A DNA stretch of 64,000 bases. Origin: Nevskiaceae bacterium. Lineage in GTDB: Bacteria > Pseudomonadota > Gammaproteobacteria > Nevskiales > Nevskiaceae. Below, piece by piece: positions 29,835 to 39,467 of the stretch. Where the stretch lies: assembly GCA_004298465.1 (NCBI GenBank), contig SCRT01000012.1, forward strand, positions 292,846-356,845, in the 5' to 3' direction. How positions within the stretch are numbered: position 1 is the first letter of the stretch; each line of letters begins with the position of its first letter. Below the pieces are notes generated by a model that was given only the letters and a program-made list of their open reading frames with translations, did not search any database and was not told where the DNA came from. A program made the position numbers and the translations under genes.

Positions 29835-31130
29835 GTGAACACTGCAAGCAACCACCTCGACGTCGACGTTTCCGATTCCCACATCAGCGGCTACATGCGG
29901 CGCCTCGGCGAAGCAGCGCGCAAAGCGGCGGTGGCAATGGCGCGCGCCACCACCGGCCGTAAGAATGGTGCGCTGTTCGAATTCGCGGAACGGCTGGCAG
30001 CGTCGCGCGACGACATCATGCGGGCGAATGCCGAAGACGTGTCGGCCGCGCGGGATGCACAGCTGGCGCCAGCGCTCGTCGACCGGCTGGAGCTGAACGA
30101 TTCACGCTTCGCCGCGATGGTCGACGGCGTGCGGCAGGTGGCCGCGTTGCCCGACCCGATCGGCGAGATCCTCGACCTGAAGCCGCGTCCGTCGGGCATC
30201 GAAGTGGGCCACATGCGCGTGCCGCTGGGCGTGGTCGGCATCATCTACGAGTCGCGTCCGAACGTGACGGCGGATGCCGCCATCCTGTGCCTGAAGTCCG
30301 GCAACGCCTGCATCCTGCGCGGTGGCTCGGAGTCGCTGCGTTCCAACCAGGCCATCGCCCGCTGCATGCAGAAGGCGCTGCGCGCCGCCGATCTGCCTGA
30401 AGAGGCCGTGCAGGTGGTCGACACGCCGGACCGCAGCGCGGTGCGTGAACTGCTGACCATGCCGCAGTACGTGGATGTCGTCATTCCGCGCGGCGGCAAG
30501 GGGCTGGTGCAGTTCGTGGCGGAAACCGCGCGCGTGCCGGTCATCAAGCATCTCGACGGCAACTGCCACGTGTTCATCGACGAATCCGCCGATTTCGACA
30601 AGGCCATCGCGGTGGCCGTCAACGCCAAGACGCAGCGCTATGGCACCTGCAACACCATGGAAACGCTGCTCGTGCACGCCGGCATCGCGCCGCGCATCCT
30701 GCCCGAGCTGGCGCGCATCTACGCCGGCCACGGCGTGGAACTGCGCGGGTGTGCGCGTACGCGCAAGATCCTGCCCGATATCCAGCATGCACGGCCCGAG
30801 GACTGGGACGAGGAATACCTTGCGCCGATCCTCGCCGTGAAGATCGTCGACGACCTCGACGCCGCCATCGCCCACATCAACACGTACGGCTCGAAGCACA
30901 CCGATGCCATCGTCACGGAGAACTTTTCCCACGCGCGCCGCTTCCTGCGCGAAGTGGATTCCGCCTCGGTGATGGTGAACGCTTCCACGCGCTTTGCCGA
31001 TGGCTACGAATACGGGCTGGGCGCGGAAATCGGCATTTCCACCGACAAGTTCCACGTCCGCGGGCCGGTCGGGCTGGAAGGGCTCACGTCGCTGAAGTGG
31101 GTGGTGCTGGGTGACGGCAACGTGCGCTGA
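29835..31130 (+). CDS. proA: Gamma-glutamyl phosphate reductase
   Basis: A 431-residue NADPH enzyme of proline synthesis: gamma-glutamyl phosphate to glutamate-5-semialdehyde. Key sites: [57 protein letters not shown], the catalytic cysteine in [15 protein letters not shown], and [19 protein letters not shown] near the C-terminus. A GTG start is used; an internal ATG at 29895 ([12 protein letters not shown]) is the alternative. proB is not adjacent. Confidence 0.95.
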   Translation: MNTASNHLDVDVSDSHISGYMRRLGEAARKAAVAMARATTGRKNGALFEFAERLAASRDDIMRANAEDVSAARDAQLAPALVDRLELNDSRFAAMVDGVRQVAALPDPIGEILDLKPRPSGIEVGHMRVPLGVVGIIYESRPNVTADAAILCLKSGNACILRGGSESLRSNQAIARCMQKALRAADLPEEAVQVVDTPDRSAVRELLTMPQYVDVVIPRGGKGLVQFVAETARVPVIKHLDGNCHVFIDESADFDKAIAVAVNAKTQRYGTCNTMETLLVHAGIAPRILPELARIYAGHGVELRGCARTRKILPDIQHARPEDWDEEYLAPILAVKIVDDLDAAIAHINTYGSKHTDAIVTENFSHARRFLREVDSASVMVNASTRFADGYEYGLGAEIGISTDKFHVRGPVGLEGLTSLKWVVLGDGNVR

Positions 31131-31277
31131 TCCGCAGGCGGGAAGCCGCCTTGGGTGGGGGTCGGCACCACCTGGCAGCGGAGGCGGACGGCGGGGTTGA
31201 CGGCCCGCGCCGTCTCCCACGGCCGCGCAGCCGGAGCTCGGGATGACGGGGCGTTTCCTGTGGTGTGGATCGGGCCG

Positions 31278-32356
31278 ATGACTGAATCCCGAACCGTACC
31301 GGACGCGATTCTCGATGGCTTGACCGTGGCGGTCATCGCGGTCGATTCGACCCTGCGCGTCACGTACGTGAATGCGGCCTGCGAGCGTATGTTCGCAGTG
31401 ACCCGGCGGCACGTTCTTGACCGCCCGCTGGCGGTGGCCATTTCCCATCTCGACGTTCTCGGCGCACGGCTGTCGGCGGCGCTGGCGCAGGGCGCGGGTT
31501 TCATCGAGCACGAGCTGCGGCTCGAACGGCACGGGCAGACGCCGATCACCGTTGACTGCACCGCGACTCCGCTGGCAGCTTCCGGCGCTGGTCTGCTCCT
31601 TGAGATGGCGGCACTGGATCGCCACCTGAGCGTCTCGCGCGACGCGCTGCGGGCGGTGCAGCAGGAAACCAGCCGCGCGCTGGTCCGCGGGCTGGCGCAT
31701 GAGATCAAGAATCCGCTCGGCGGCATTCGTGGCGCGGCGCAGTTGCTGGAACGCACGTTTGCCGCGGATTCCGGACACCACGAATACACACAGGTCATCA
31801 TTCGGGAAGTCGATCGCTTGCGGCGGCTGGTGGATCGCATGCTCGGCCCCGACCAGTTGCCGCGGCCGCGGGCGATGAATATCCACGAAGTCGTAGAGCG
31901 GGTGTACCGGCTGGTGGTGGCCGAGGCATCGCCCGCCGTGCGGGTGTGGCGCGATTACGACCCCAGCATTCCGGAGCTGGTAGCCGACCCGGAGCAGCTC
32001 GTGCAGGTGGTGCTGAACATTGCGCGCAATGCCCTGCAGGCACTCACCGGGCGCGACGAATCCGGCCACGACGCAGGCGCACTGGGGCTGCGGACGCGCG
32101 TGCGGCGCCAGCTCACGCTCAATGGGGTGCGCCATGCGCTGGTGGTGCAGGTGGATGTCGAGGATGATGGCCCCGGCGTGCCGCCCGCCTTGCAGGAAAA
32201 GCTCTTCTATCCGATGGTCACCGGGCGCGCCGGCGGCACCGGCCTGGGCCTGTCGGTCGCGCAATATCTGGTGCTCGGCCACGGCGGTGCGATCGAATGT
32301 CGGTCGCAGCCCGGTTGTACCGTATTCTCGGTTCTTCTGCCGCTGGTTCCGCCACG

Positions 32357-32360
<4 letters not shown>
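31278..32360 (+). CDS. ntrB: Nitrogen regulation sensor histidine kinase NtrB
   Basis: A 360-residue cytosolic kinase/phosphatase of the nitrogen two-component system. An N-terminal PAS domain (ILDGLTVAVIAVDSTLRVTYVNAA) is followed by the phosphoacceptor box with His141 in RGLAHEIKNPLGGIRGAAQL. The ATPase domain has VLNIARNALQAL (N box), VEDDGPGVPPALQEKLFYPM (G1) and GGTGLGLSVAQYLV (G2). No membrane segment, as expected. GlnK/P-II proteins control its activity. Its TGA overlaps the ntrC start (ATGA). Confidence 0.94.
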
Positions 32361-33796
<1,436 letters not shown>

Positions 33797-33802
33797 GCTC
33801 CG

Positions 33803-33993
33803 GTCGCGTGCAGGCACGCCTTCAGAATGTTGTTGTTGTAGGAGCCGGCCTGCCGGCGACCGGATGTAACGGCGAACAGCCCAAAGTGTGGTGCGGGGGT
33901 TACCGGCTACTCCCCTCTTCTACTCCGTGCCGGTCGCGTGCAGGCACGTCCCCGCACGATGGGGCGCTGTTGCAGAAACCCGCCTGCGGGCGA
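33803..33993. repeat. REP-like cluster (two inverted pairs)
   Basis: GTCGCGTGCAGGCACGCC at 33803 with GTAGGAGCCGGCCTGCCGGC at 33838, and GTCGCGTGCAGGCACGTCCC at 33933 with TGCAGAAACCCGCCTGCGGG at 33970. It fills most of the gap between ntrC and the porin gene, just upstream of the sigma-54 promoter. Confidence 0.75.
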
Positions 33994-34027
33994 CTTCCCT
34001 CCGCGAAAAGGTGAATGGATTCGTCAT

Positions 34028-34043
34028 TGGCATCACTTTTGCT
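34028..34043 (+). promoter_or_regulatory. Sigma-54 (RpoN) promoter for porin gene
   Basis: TGGCATCACTTTTGCT matches the consensus TGGCACG-N4-TTGCW, with invariant GG and GC at exactly the -24/-12 spacing. It lies 55 bp upstream of the porin ATG. The sequence past it (TTGAAGACATCTTG) resembles that after the glnK promoter, suggesting common control by NtrC. Experimental proof is lacking. Confidence 0.8.
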
Positions 34044-34097
34044 TGAAGACATCTTGCAGTCCATCCATTCCACCTCTGCGACAAGGAGCACGACAAG

Positions 34098-35165
34098 ATG
34101 CGCACCCCACTGCTGATGCGAGTGCTGCTCGCCGGTTTTCCGGTGGCGGCGTCAGCTGCCGGGCCGAACCTCGGAACCCTGCTAGCCGATTCCGGTGTTA
34201 CCGCCAGCGGACATCTCGCCGCCACCTATACCCATGGCTTCAACGACGGCCAGACGCTGGCTTACCGGGCCTTCGATACCGATGCCGATTCCTTCGAGTT
34301 CAACCAGGCGATGCTGACGCTGGCGCGCGAACCGGCGGACGGTTTTGGCGGTGCGGCCACGCTGCTGGCCGGTAGTGACGCCCGGGCCATCAACGCGGCC
34401 TATGGCAATGGCTCGAATGCCGATTTCGCCCTCGAACAGGCTTATCTGCGCTATGCGCACAGCGGCCTCACGCTCGTCGGTGGCCGTTTCGTGACGCTCG
34501 CCGGAGCTGAGGTGATCGACGCTTCCGCCGACGCCAACATCTCGCGCTCGTTGCTGTTCCAGCTTGCCGAGCCGCTGGTCCACACCGGTGTCCGCGCGAG
34601 TTATGTACTGGGGAACGCCACGTTCTATCTGGGCGTGAACAACGGCATCTATACCGGCAACGCCGTCGACACCAACAGGCAGAAGACTCTGGAGGCCGGT
34701 GTGGCGCTGGCGCCCGGAGGCGGCATCAATCTTGCCGTCTACGATTACTACAGCCGCGAGGGCGGGGCTGGGTTGAACTACCTGGATTTTGTCGGCAGCC
34801 TGCAGGCTACGGAGAAGTTGCGGTTCGTGCTCAACGCCGACTGGTTCAGCCAGCATTCGGGGAGCCTCGGTCCGGCGCACGTTTATGGCCTTGCGGCTTA
34901 TGCCGATTACACCGTGAATGATCGTTGGCAGGCGACGCTGCGTGGCGAGTGGCTCGAAACACGTGGCATTGCCATGAACGTGCCGGCTGGCGGCCGTGCG
35001 ACGCTGGGTGAGGTGACCTTCACGCTGGGGTATTCCCCCGCGGCGCGCTTCACCTTGCGCGGCGAGCTGCGCTACGACCTCGGCGACCGGGTCTACCCGG
35101 ACCCGGGACCGGGTTTTGCCAACACCCAGGGTAATGTGGCACTGCAGGCCCTCTATGCCTTCTGA
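34098..35165 (+). CDS. Outer-membrane beta-barrel porin (BBP2-like), nitrogen-regulated
   Basis: A 355-residue protein with a signal peptide (LLMRVLLAGFPVAASAAG), then alternating beta-strands with aromatic girdles (GHLAATYTHGFND, LEQAYLRYAHSGLTLVGGRFV, FYLGVNNGIY, RFTLRGELRYDLGD) ending in the classic C-terminal LQALYAF for BAM recognition. It resembles the putative beta-barrel porin-2 (DUF1597) group; a TorF-type porin is the alternative, although those are shorter. It lies between ntrC and glnK-amtB with its own sigma-54 promoter and terminator. Uptake of ammonium or another nitrogen solute across the outer membrane is a reasonable inference; the substrate is unknown. Confidence 0.8.
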   Translation: MRTPLLMRVLLAGFPVAASAAGPNLGTLLADSGVTASGHLAATYTHGFNDGQTLAYRAFDTDADSFEFNQAMLTLAREPADGFGGAATLLAGSDARAINAAYGNGSNADFALEQAYLRYAHSGLTLVGGRFVTLAGAEVIDASADANISRSLLFQLAEPLVHTGVRASYVLGNATFYLGVNNGIYTGNAVDTNRQKTLEAGVALAPGGGINLAVYDYYSREGGAGLNYLDFVGSLQATEKLRFVLNADWFSQHSGSLGPAHVYGLAAYADYTVNDRWQATLRGEWLETRGIAMNVPAGGRATLGEVTFTLGYSPAARFTLRGELRYDLGDRVYPDPGPGFANTQGNVALQALYAF

Positions 35166-35188
35166 AAGCTGCATCGGTGCTGTCGAAG

Positions 35189-35213
35189 GGGCCGCATTGC
35201 GCGGCCCTTTTTT
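35189..35213 (+). terminator. Rho-independent terminator after porin gene
   Basis: Stem GGGCCGC/GCGGCCC, 5-base loop ATTGC, then six T, 23 bp past the porin stop. Confidence 0.9.
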
Positions 35214-35221
35214 CATGCTCG

Positions 35222-35241
35222 GGCACCGTCCGTGAGGTGCC
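35222..35241. repeat. Inverted repeat GGCACC-N8-GGTGCC
   Basis: A 6-bp perfect inverted repeat directly upstream of the two NtrC-type sites. Its half-sites match NtrC half-sites but the spacer is 8 rather than 5, so it may be a weak third site or a hairpin. Confidence 0.4.
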
Positions 35242-35258
35242 TGCACCGTCGACGTGCA
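35242..35258 (+). promoter_or_regulatory. Putative NtrC enhancer site 1 for glnK
   Basis: TGCACCGTCGACGTGCA fits the NtrC pattern TGCACY-N5-(G/R)GTGCA with one mismatch; near-perfect dyad. Its centre is 21 bp from that of site 2, two helical turns, as expected for cooperative NtrC dimers. Confidence 0.65.
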
Positions 35259-35262
35259 GGCT

Positions 35263-35279
35263 TGCACCAATCGGGTGCG
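35263..35279 (+). promoter_or_regulatory. Putative NtrC enhancer site 2 for glnK
   Basis: TGCACCAATCGGGTGCG matches TGCACC-N5-GGTGC, close to known NtrC sites such as those before E. coli glnA. It lies about 85 bp upstream of the -24 element, a typical enhancer distance. Confidence 0.7.
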
Positions 35280-35363
35280 CGACGTTCATGTCCCGCGGTA
35301 GTTTGATCGTAGCAGGGCTCCCAGAAGACGCAGGCTATCGCGCTTTAATCTTTTCAATAAGTG

Positions 35364-35379
35364 TGGCATGAATTTTGCT
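35364..35379 (+). promoter_or_regulatory. Sigma-54 (RpoN) promoter for glnK-amtB
   Basis: TGGCATGAATTTTGCT has the invariant GG/GC at correct spacing and keeps the G after TGGCAY. It lies 74 bp before the glnK ATG, with two NtrC-type sites upstream. glnK-amtB is a classic NtrC/sigma-54 operon, which supports the call. Confidence 0.88.
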
Positions 35380-35392
35380 TAAGACATTTTGA

Positions 35393-35791
<399 letters not shown>

Positions 35792-35829
35792 GCGGCTGAC
35801 TCACCGACCTTTCAATGGAGTTCATTTCG

Positions 35830-37158
35830 ATGTCGAAATTGCATGTTTCCGGTGGTTTTCTGGGAGCGGGTCTGGCGTGTGCGCCGGCCCTGGCCTGTGC
35901 CGGTACGCCGGCCGGGATCAATTCAGGCGACACCGCCTGGATGCTGGTGTCCACCGCGCTGGTGCTGATGATGACGCTTCCCGGCCTGGCGCTTTTCTAC
36001 GCGGGCATGGTGCGTGCCAAGAACGTGCTGAGCGTGATGATGCAGTGCTTTGCCATCACTTCGCTGGTCACCATCCTGTGGGTCGTCTACGCCTACAGCT
36101 GGGCGCTGACGCCGGCTGCCGGCGGGGTCAACGCCGTCTTCGGCGGCCTGTCGCGCCTGTTCATGCGCGGCGTTGGCGTCGACACCGTCGCCGCGTTGGC
36201 GCCGACGATTCCGGAAAACGTCTACATGTGCTTCCAGTTGACGTTTGCCATCATCACCCCGGCCCTGATCGTCGGGGCTTTTGCGGAACGCATGAAGTTT
36301 TCGGCGCTGCTGGTATTCACGGCGCTGTGGGTGAGTTTCGTCTACGTCCCGATCGCCCACATGGTGTGGGGTGGCGGCTGGCTGGGTGCGTGGGGCGTAC
36401 TGGACTTTGCCGGCGGCACCGTGGTGCACATCAATGCCGGCATCGCCGGCCTGGTGTGCGCGCTGGTGCTGGGCAAGCGGCGTGGCTACGGCCACGTGGC
36501 GATGCAGCCGAACAACATCGGCTACACCTTCATCGGCGCCTCGCTGCTGTGGGTGGGCTGGTTCGGCTTCAACGCCGGTTCCGCGCTGGGGGCGAACGGC
36601 GGCGCCGGAGCCGCGATGGTGGCCACGCAGATCGCCACAGCGGCGGCAGCACTCGGCTGGCTGTTCGCGGAGTGGGCGGTATCCGGCAAGCCCACGGTGC
36701 TTGGCATCGCCTCCGGTGCGGTTGCCGGCCTGGTGGCGATCACCCCGGCGTCCGGCACCTGCGGGCCGATGGGGGCGCTGGCCATCGGCGCGCTTGCCGG
36801 CGGCCTGTGCTACCTGTCGGCCACCCGGCTCAAGAAGCACTTCGGCTACGACGACGCGCTCGATGCCTTCGGCGTGCACGGCATCGGCGGCATGGTCGGG
36901 GCATTGCTCACCGGCGTGTTCGCGGCCCCGCTGCTGGGCGGTTATGGAACGGTCGGCACGGCGGCCGGCAGCGGGTTCGGCCACCAGTTCCTGATCCAGC
37001 TTCTCGGCGTGGGCGTCACCCTGGTCTGGGGCGGAGTCGGCAGCTTCATCCTGCTCAAGTTCACCAGCCTGCTGTGCCGGGGCCTGCGGGTCGATGAAGC
37101 GACCGAGAGCACGGGGCTGGATCTGGCCCTGCATGGAGAGCGCGGCTATCACCTGTAA
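35830..37158 (+). CDS. amtB: Ammonium transporter
   Basis: A 442-residue trimeric inner-membrane ammonium channel. MSKLHVSGG is chosen as start because GGAG lies 9 bases upstream; an ATG at 35815 would add five residues. A cleavable signal region (LGAGLACAPALACAG) precedes 11 helices. Family marks: DTAWMLVSTALVLMMTLPGLALFYAGMVRAKN, the gating/pore sequences FAERMKFSALL and DFAGGTVVHINAGIAGLV (twin-His first residue), and GVHGIGGMVGALLTG (second His). It is co-transcribed with glnK. Confidence 0.96.
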   Translation: MSKLHVSGGFLGAGLACAPALACAGTPAGINSGDTAWMLVSTALVLMMTLPGLALFYAGMVRAKNVLSVMMQCFAITSLVTILWVVYAYSWALTPAAGGVNAVFGGLSRLFMRGVGVDTVAALAPTIPENVYMCFQLTFAIITPALIVGAFAERMKFSALLVFTALWVSFVYVPIAHMVWGGGWLGAWGVLDFAGGTVVHINAGIAGLVCALVLGKRRGYGHVAMQPNNIGYTFIGASLLWVGWFGFNAGSALGANGGAGAAMVATQIATAAAALGWLFAEWAVSGKPTVLGIASGAVAGLVAITPASGTCGPMGALAIGALAGGLCYLSATRLKKHFGYDDALDAFGVHGIGGMVGALLTGVFAAPLLGGYGTVGTAAGSGFGHQFLIQLLGVGVTLVWGGVGSFILLKFTSLLCRGLRVDEATESTGLDLALHGERGYHL

Positions 37159-37205
37159 TTCCTAGCCTGCTTGATGGGTACCCCCAGAACCCATGACCCC
37201 GGAGT

Positions 37206-37237
37206 GGCCCCGAGCCGAGTGCCGGTTCGGGGCCCTT
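37206..37237 (+). terminator. Possible terminator hairpin after amtB
   Basis: 8-bp stem GGCCCCGA/TCGGGGCC with a 13-base loop, followed by CTT rather than a U-run. Weak as an intrinsic terminator, but placed 47 bp after the amtB stop. Confidence 0.4.
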
Positions 37238-37333
37238 GCGCGGTGTCTGCAATAATGGTGCCGTGAATATCGTGACTGCGCTGGAATGGGGATACCGGAT
37301 GGCCGCAGCTTCCGCTGAACGGTTCGCTAGGGT

Positions 37334-38008
37334 ATGGCGCTGACCGCCGGCATCGGGGTTTTCGGCGGAACGTTCGCGCCGATCCACAATGCACACCTGC
37401 GGCTCGCCATCGAAGTGTGCGAGCAAATCGGTTTGGACCGCGTGCTGGTCGTGCCGTGCGCCACGCCGGCGCATCGCGCCGTTCCAGCGGTGTCGGCCGC
37501 ACGTCGCCTGCGCTGGGTGCGGCTGGCCGCCGCAGGTGATCCGCGGCTGGTGGCGGATGACCGCGAGCTGCACCGCGGCGGCCCGTCCTACACCTACGAC
37601 ACGCTGGCGGAGCTACGCGCCGAGCTGGGCGCGGGAATCCCGCTGGTGCTGATGATCGGCGAAGATGCCGCGAACGGCTTCCACACCTGGCACCGCTGGC
37701 GCGAAATTCTGGATCTTGCGCACCTGGTATTTGTCGAGCGCCCGTTCGAGCCCGCGGACCCGGCGGCCGTGCTCACGGCGTTCCTGCACGACCGGCAGGC
37801 GCCGTCCGCAGCGGCGCTGCGCACCCGGCCGGCTGGGTTATGCTGGCGCGTTACGATCCCGCCGCTGGCCATTTCATCCACGCGCGTGCGCCGCCTGCTG
37901 GCGGCCGGGCGTTCCGTATGCGGGCTGGTGCCCGATGCGGTCCTGCAGGATTTCACCGATGAGGATGTCCGCCTCCTGAGCCATGACCAAGAACCCCTCG
38001 CAGACTGA
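37334..38008 (+). CDS. nadD: Nicotinate-nucleotide adenylyltransferase
   Basis: A 224-residue NAD-synthesis enzyme: nicotinate mononucleotide + ATP to deamido-NAD. The N-terminal motif reads GVFGGTFAPIHNAHLRLA, where most NadD have GGTFDPxHxGH; here Asp and Gly are both Ala. The remaining pattern is normal: VVPCATPAHR, GGPSYTYDTLAELR, LMIGEDAANGFHTWHRW, ISSTRVRRLLAAGRSVCGLVP. It overlaps rsfS by 26 bp; the nadD-rsfS-rlmH order is a common bacterial cluster. Confidence 0.93.
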   Translation: MALTAGIGVFGGTFAPIHNAHLRLAIEVCEQIGLDRVLVVPCATPAHRAVPAVSAARRLRWVRLAAAGDPRLVADDRELHRGGPSYTYDTLAELRAELGAGIPLVLMIGEDAANGFHTWHRWREILDLAHLVFVERPFEPADPAAVLTAFLHDRQAPSAAALRTRPAGLCWRVTIPPLAISSTRVRRLLAAGRSVCGLVPDAVLQDFTDEDVRLLSHDQEPLAD

Positions 38009-38669
38009 AGATTCCACAGACGCGCCCGTGCCCCGCACCCGCAAGACGGCAAAGCCGCGCACCGCCGCCAAGGCCAAGCCGGCTTCCGTCCGCGCATCGG
38101 GCGCCAAGGCAAAGGTCGGGGTTCCAAAAGCCAAGTCCGGGGCCGGCAAGACTGCGGCCAAGCCACGCACCGCTGCCGCCAAGGCCAAGCCGAAGTCCGT
38201 CGCGGTAAAACCGGCGAAGACGGCGAAGCCCGCGAAACCGACGAAAGCTGCGAAATCCACAAGGTCCGCAACCAAGGCGGGCAGCAAGCCCACTGCGCGC
38301 CGCCGCAAGGCCCCAGCCCAGCCATCGGGAGTGCTGGAAACCGCTCGCACGGCACTGGAAGACCTGAAAGCAGTCGATCTTCGTGAGCTCGATGTGCGCA
38401 GCCTCACGCCGTACATGGACACGCTGCTCATCTGCACCGGCACCTCCAACCGCCACGTCCAGTCGCTGGCGCGCGCGGTCGTCGAGAAAGCCAAGGCAAA
38501 AGGCTTCCAACCGCACGGAGTGGAAGGCATGAGCGAAGGCGAGTGGGTGCTCGTGGACCTCGACAGCGTCGTGGTGCACGTCATGCAGGCGCAGGCGCGC
38601 GCGTTCTACCAGCTGGAAAAACTCTGGGACGTATCGCTGGCGCCGAAACACCATAACGATGTGGCCTGA
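37983..38669 (+). CDS. rsfS: Ribosomal silencing factor RsfS with long basic N-terminal tail
   Basis: 228 residues, about twice the usual 105-120. The C-terminal part (about 115-228) is a normal RsfS domain: ALEDLKAVDLRELDVRSLTPYMDTL, CTGTSNRHVQSLARAVVEKAK, GVEGMSEGEWVLVDLDSVVVHVM, FYQLEKLW. It binds ribosomal protein uL14 and blocks subunit joining in starvation. The first 110 residues are a disordered Lys/Ala/Pro tail of KPRTAAKAKPAS-type repeats, like histone-H1/AlgP tails, probably binding nucleic acid. The ATG lies inside the nadD end. A later start is not obvious, because no Met occurs between residue 1 and the domain. Confidence 0.92.
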   Translation: MTKNPSQTEDSTDAPVPRTRKTAKPRTAAKAKPASVRASGAKAKVGVPKAKSGAGKTAAKPRTAAAKAKPKSVAVKPAKTAKPAKPTKAAKSTRSATKAGSKPTARRRKAPAQPSGVLETARTALEDLKAVDLRELDVRSLTPYMDTLLICTGTSNRHVQSLARAVVEKAKAKGFQPHGVEGMSEGEWVLVDLDSVVVHVMQAQARAFYQLEKLWDVSLAPKHHNDVA

Positions 38670-38680
38670 GCTTAGCTGTC

Positions 38681-39148
38681 GTGCACCTGCGCCTGATCGC
38701 GGTCGGCACACGCATGCCGGCGTGGGTGACGGAAGGCGTCAACGATTATCTGCGCCGTTTGCCGCGTGAGCTGAAAGCCGAATTCATCGAAATCCCCGTC
38801 GCCTCGCGTACCGGTGGCGAAGACATCGCGCGGCTCAAGGCTGCCGAAGGCGCGCGCATTCTGAAAGCCGCAAAAGGCGCGCGGCTCATCGCGCTGGACG
38901 AGCACGGCCGAGAGTCCACCACCCTGCAATGGGCCGAAGCCCTGCAAGGCTGGATGCGCACCGGGCAGGACGTTGCCCTCGTCATCGGCGGCCCCGATGG
39001 TCACGACCCCGCCGTCCTCGCCGCGGCACAAGCGCAATGGTCGCTGTCCAAGCTCACGCTGCCGCATGCCCTGGTGCGCGTGGTGTTGGCAGAACAGCTC
39101 TACCGTGCATGGACGGTTACGGTTGGGCATCCGTATCATCGGGTGTAG
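38681..39148 (+). CDS. rlmH: 23S rRNA (pseudouridine1915-N3)-methyltransferase
   Basis: A 155-residue SPOUT methyltransferase that modifies pseudouridine 1915 in helix 69 of 23S rRNA. It starts with GTG (HLRLIAVGTRMP) and has LIALDEHGRESTTLQWAEAL, VIGGPDGHDPAVLAAA and the C-terminal SAM knot MPHALVRVVLAEQLYRAW-like sequence with YHRV at the end. Length matches E. coli RlmH (155). It lies 11 bp after rsfS. Confidence 0.95.
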   Translation: MHLRLIAVGTRMPAWVTEGVNDYLRRLPRELKAEFIEIPVASRTGGEDIARLKAAEGARILKAAKGARLIALDEHGRESTTLQWAEALQGWMRTGQDVALVIGGPDGHDPAVLAAAQAQWSLSKLTLPHALVRVVLAEQLYRAWTVTVGHPYHRV

Positions 39149-39276
39149 GCGCGTATATTGGTGAGTGATCGACGATACAGGGTTTGACTCAAGCATCTTC
39201 GATACGCTGCTTTCATTCACGAGCCGCGGCGTCGGCTATCCATCCGGGTAAATTTAGGGTTGCCTATGCGCTGTGA

Positions 39277-39408
39277 CAGCTGCAAGCGTCTTGCAGTCTG
39301 CGGGTGACCCCTGAATTGCACCGCGCTGTGACCGCTGCGGCCAAAGCTCATGGCCAGAGCCTGAACCAGTGGGCCACCGGGGTGTTGCGCGATGCCGTGG
39401 CGCGCTGA
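39277..39408 (+). pseudogene. HicB-family antitoxin remnant
   Basis: The open frame from 39277 to the TGA at 39406 encodes a ~43-residue peptide containing LRVTPELHRAVTAAAKAHGQ and SLNQWATGVLRDAV. This is the C-terminal ribbon-helix-helix signature of HicB antitoxins (LRVxPELHxxLxxxAxxxGxSLNxW). A stop at 39274 cuts off the N-terminal RNase-H-like part, and no hicA is found. It lies in the 319-bp gap between rlmH and recQ; nothing else is seen there. Confidence 0.7.
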
Positions 39409-39467
39409 AACGAGCACAGAATTTCCCCACGAAGGCGCGTTGTGCTGACCGTTGACGAATTGAACCG

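Noticed and set aside
30102..32282. A 726-codon minus-strand frame across proA and ntrB
   Set aside because: His/Arg/Gln-rich composition without motifs, lying opposite two clearly recognisable enzymes.
33880..34027. NtrC sites upstream of the porin promoter
   Set aside because: Only weak half-site matches (such as GCACGATGGGGCGC) inside REP elements; below the quality of the glnK sites.
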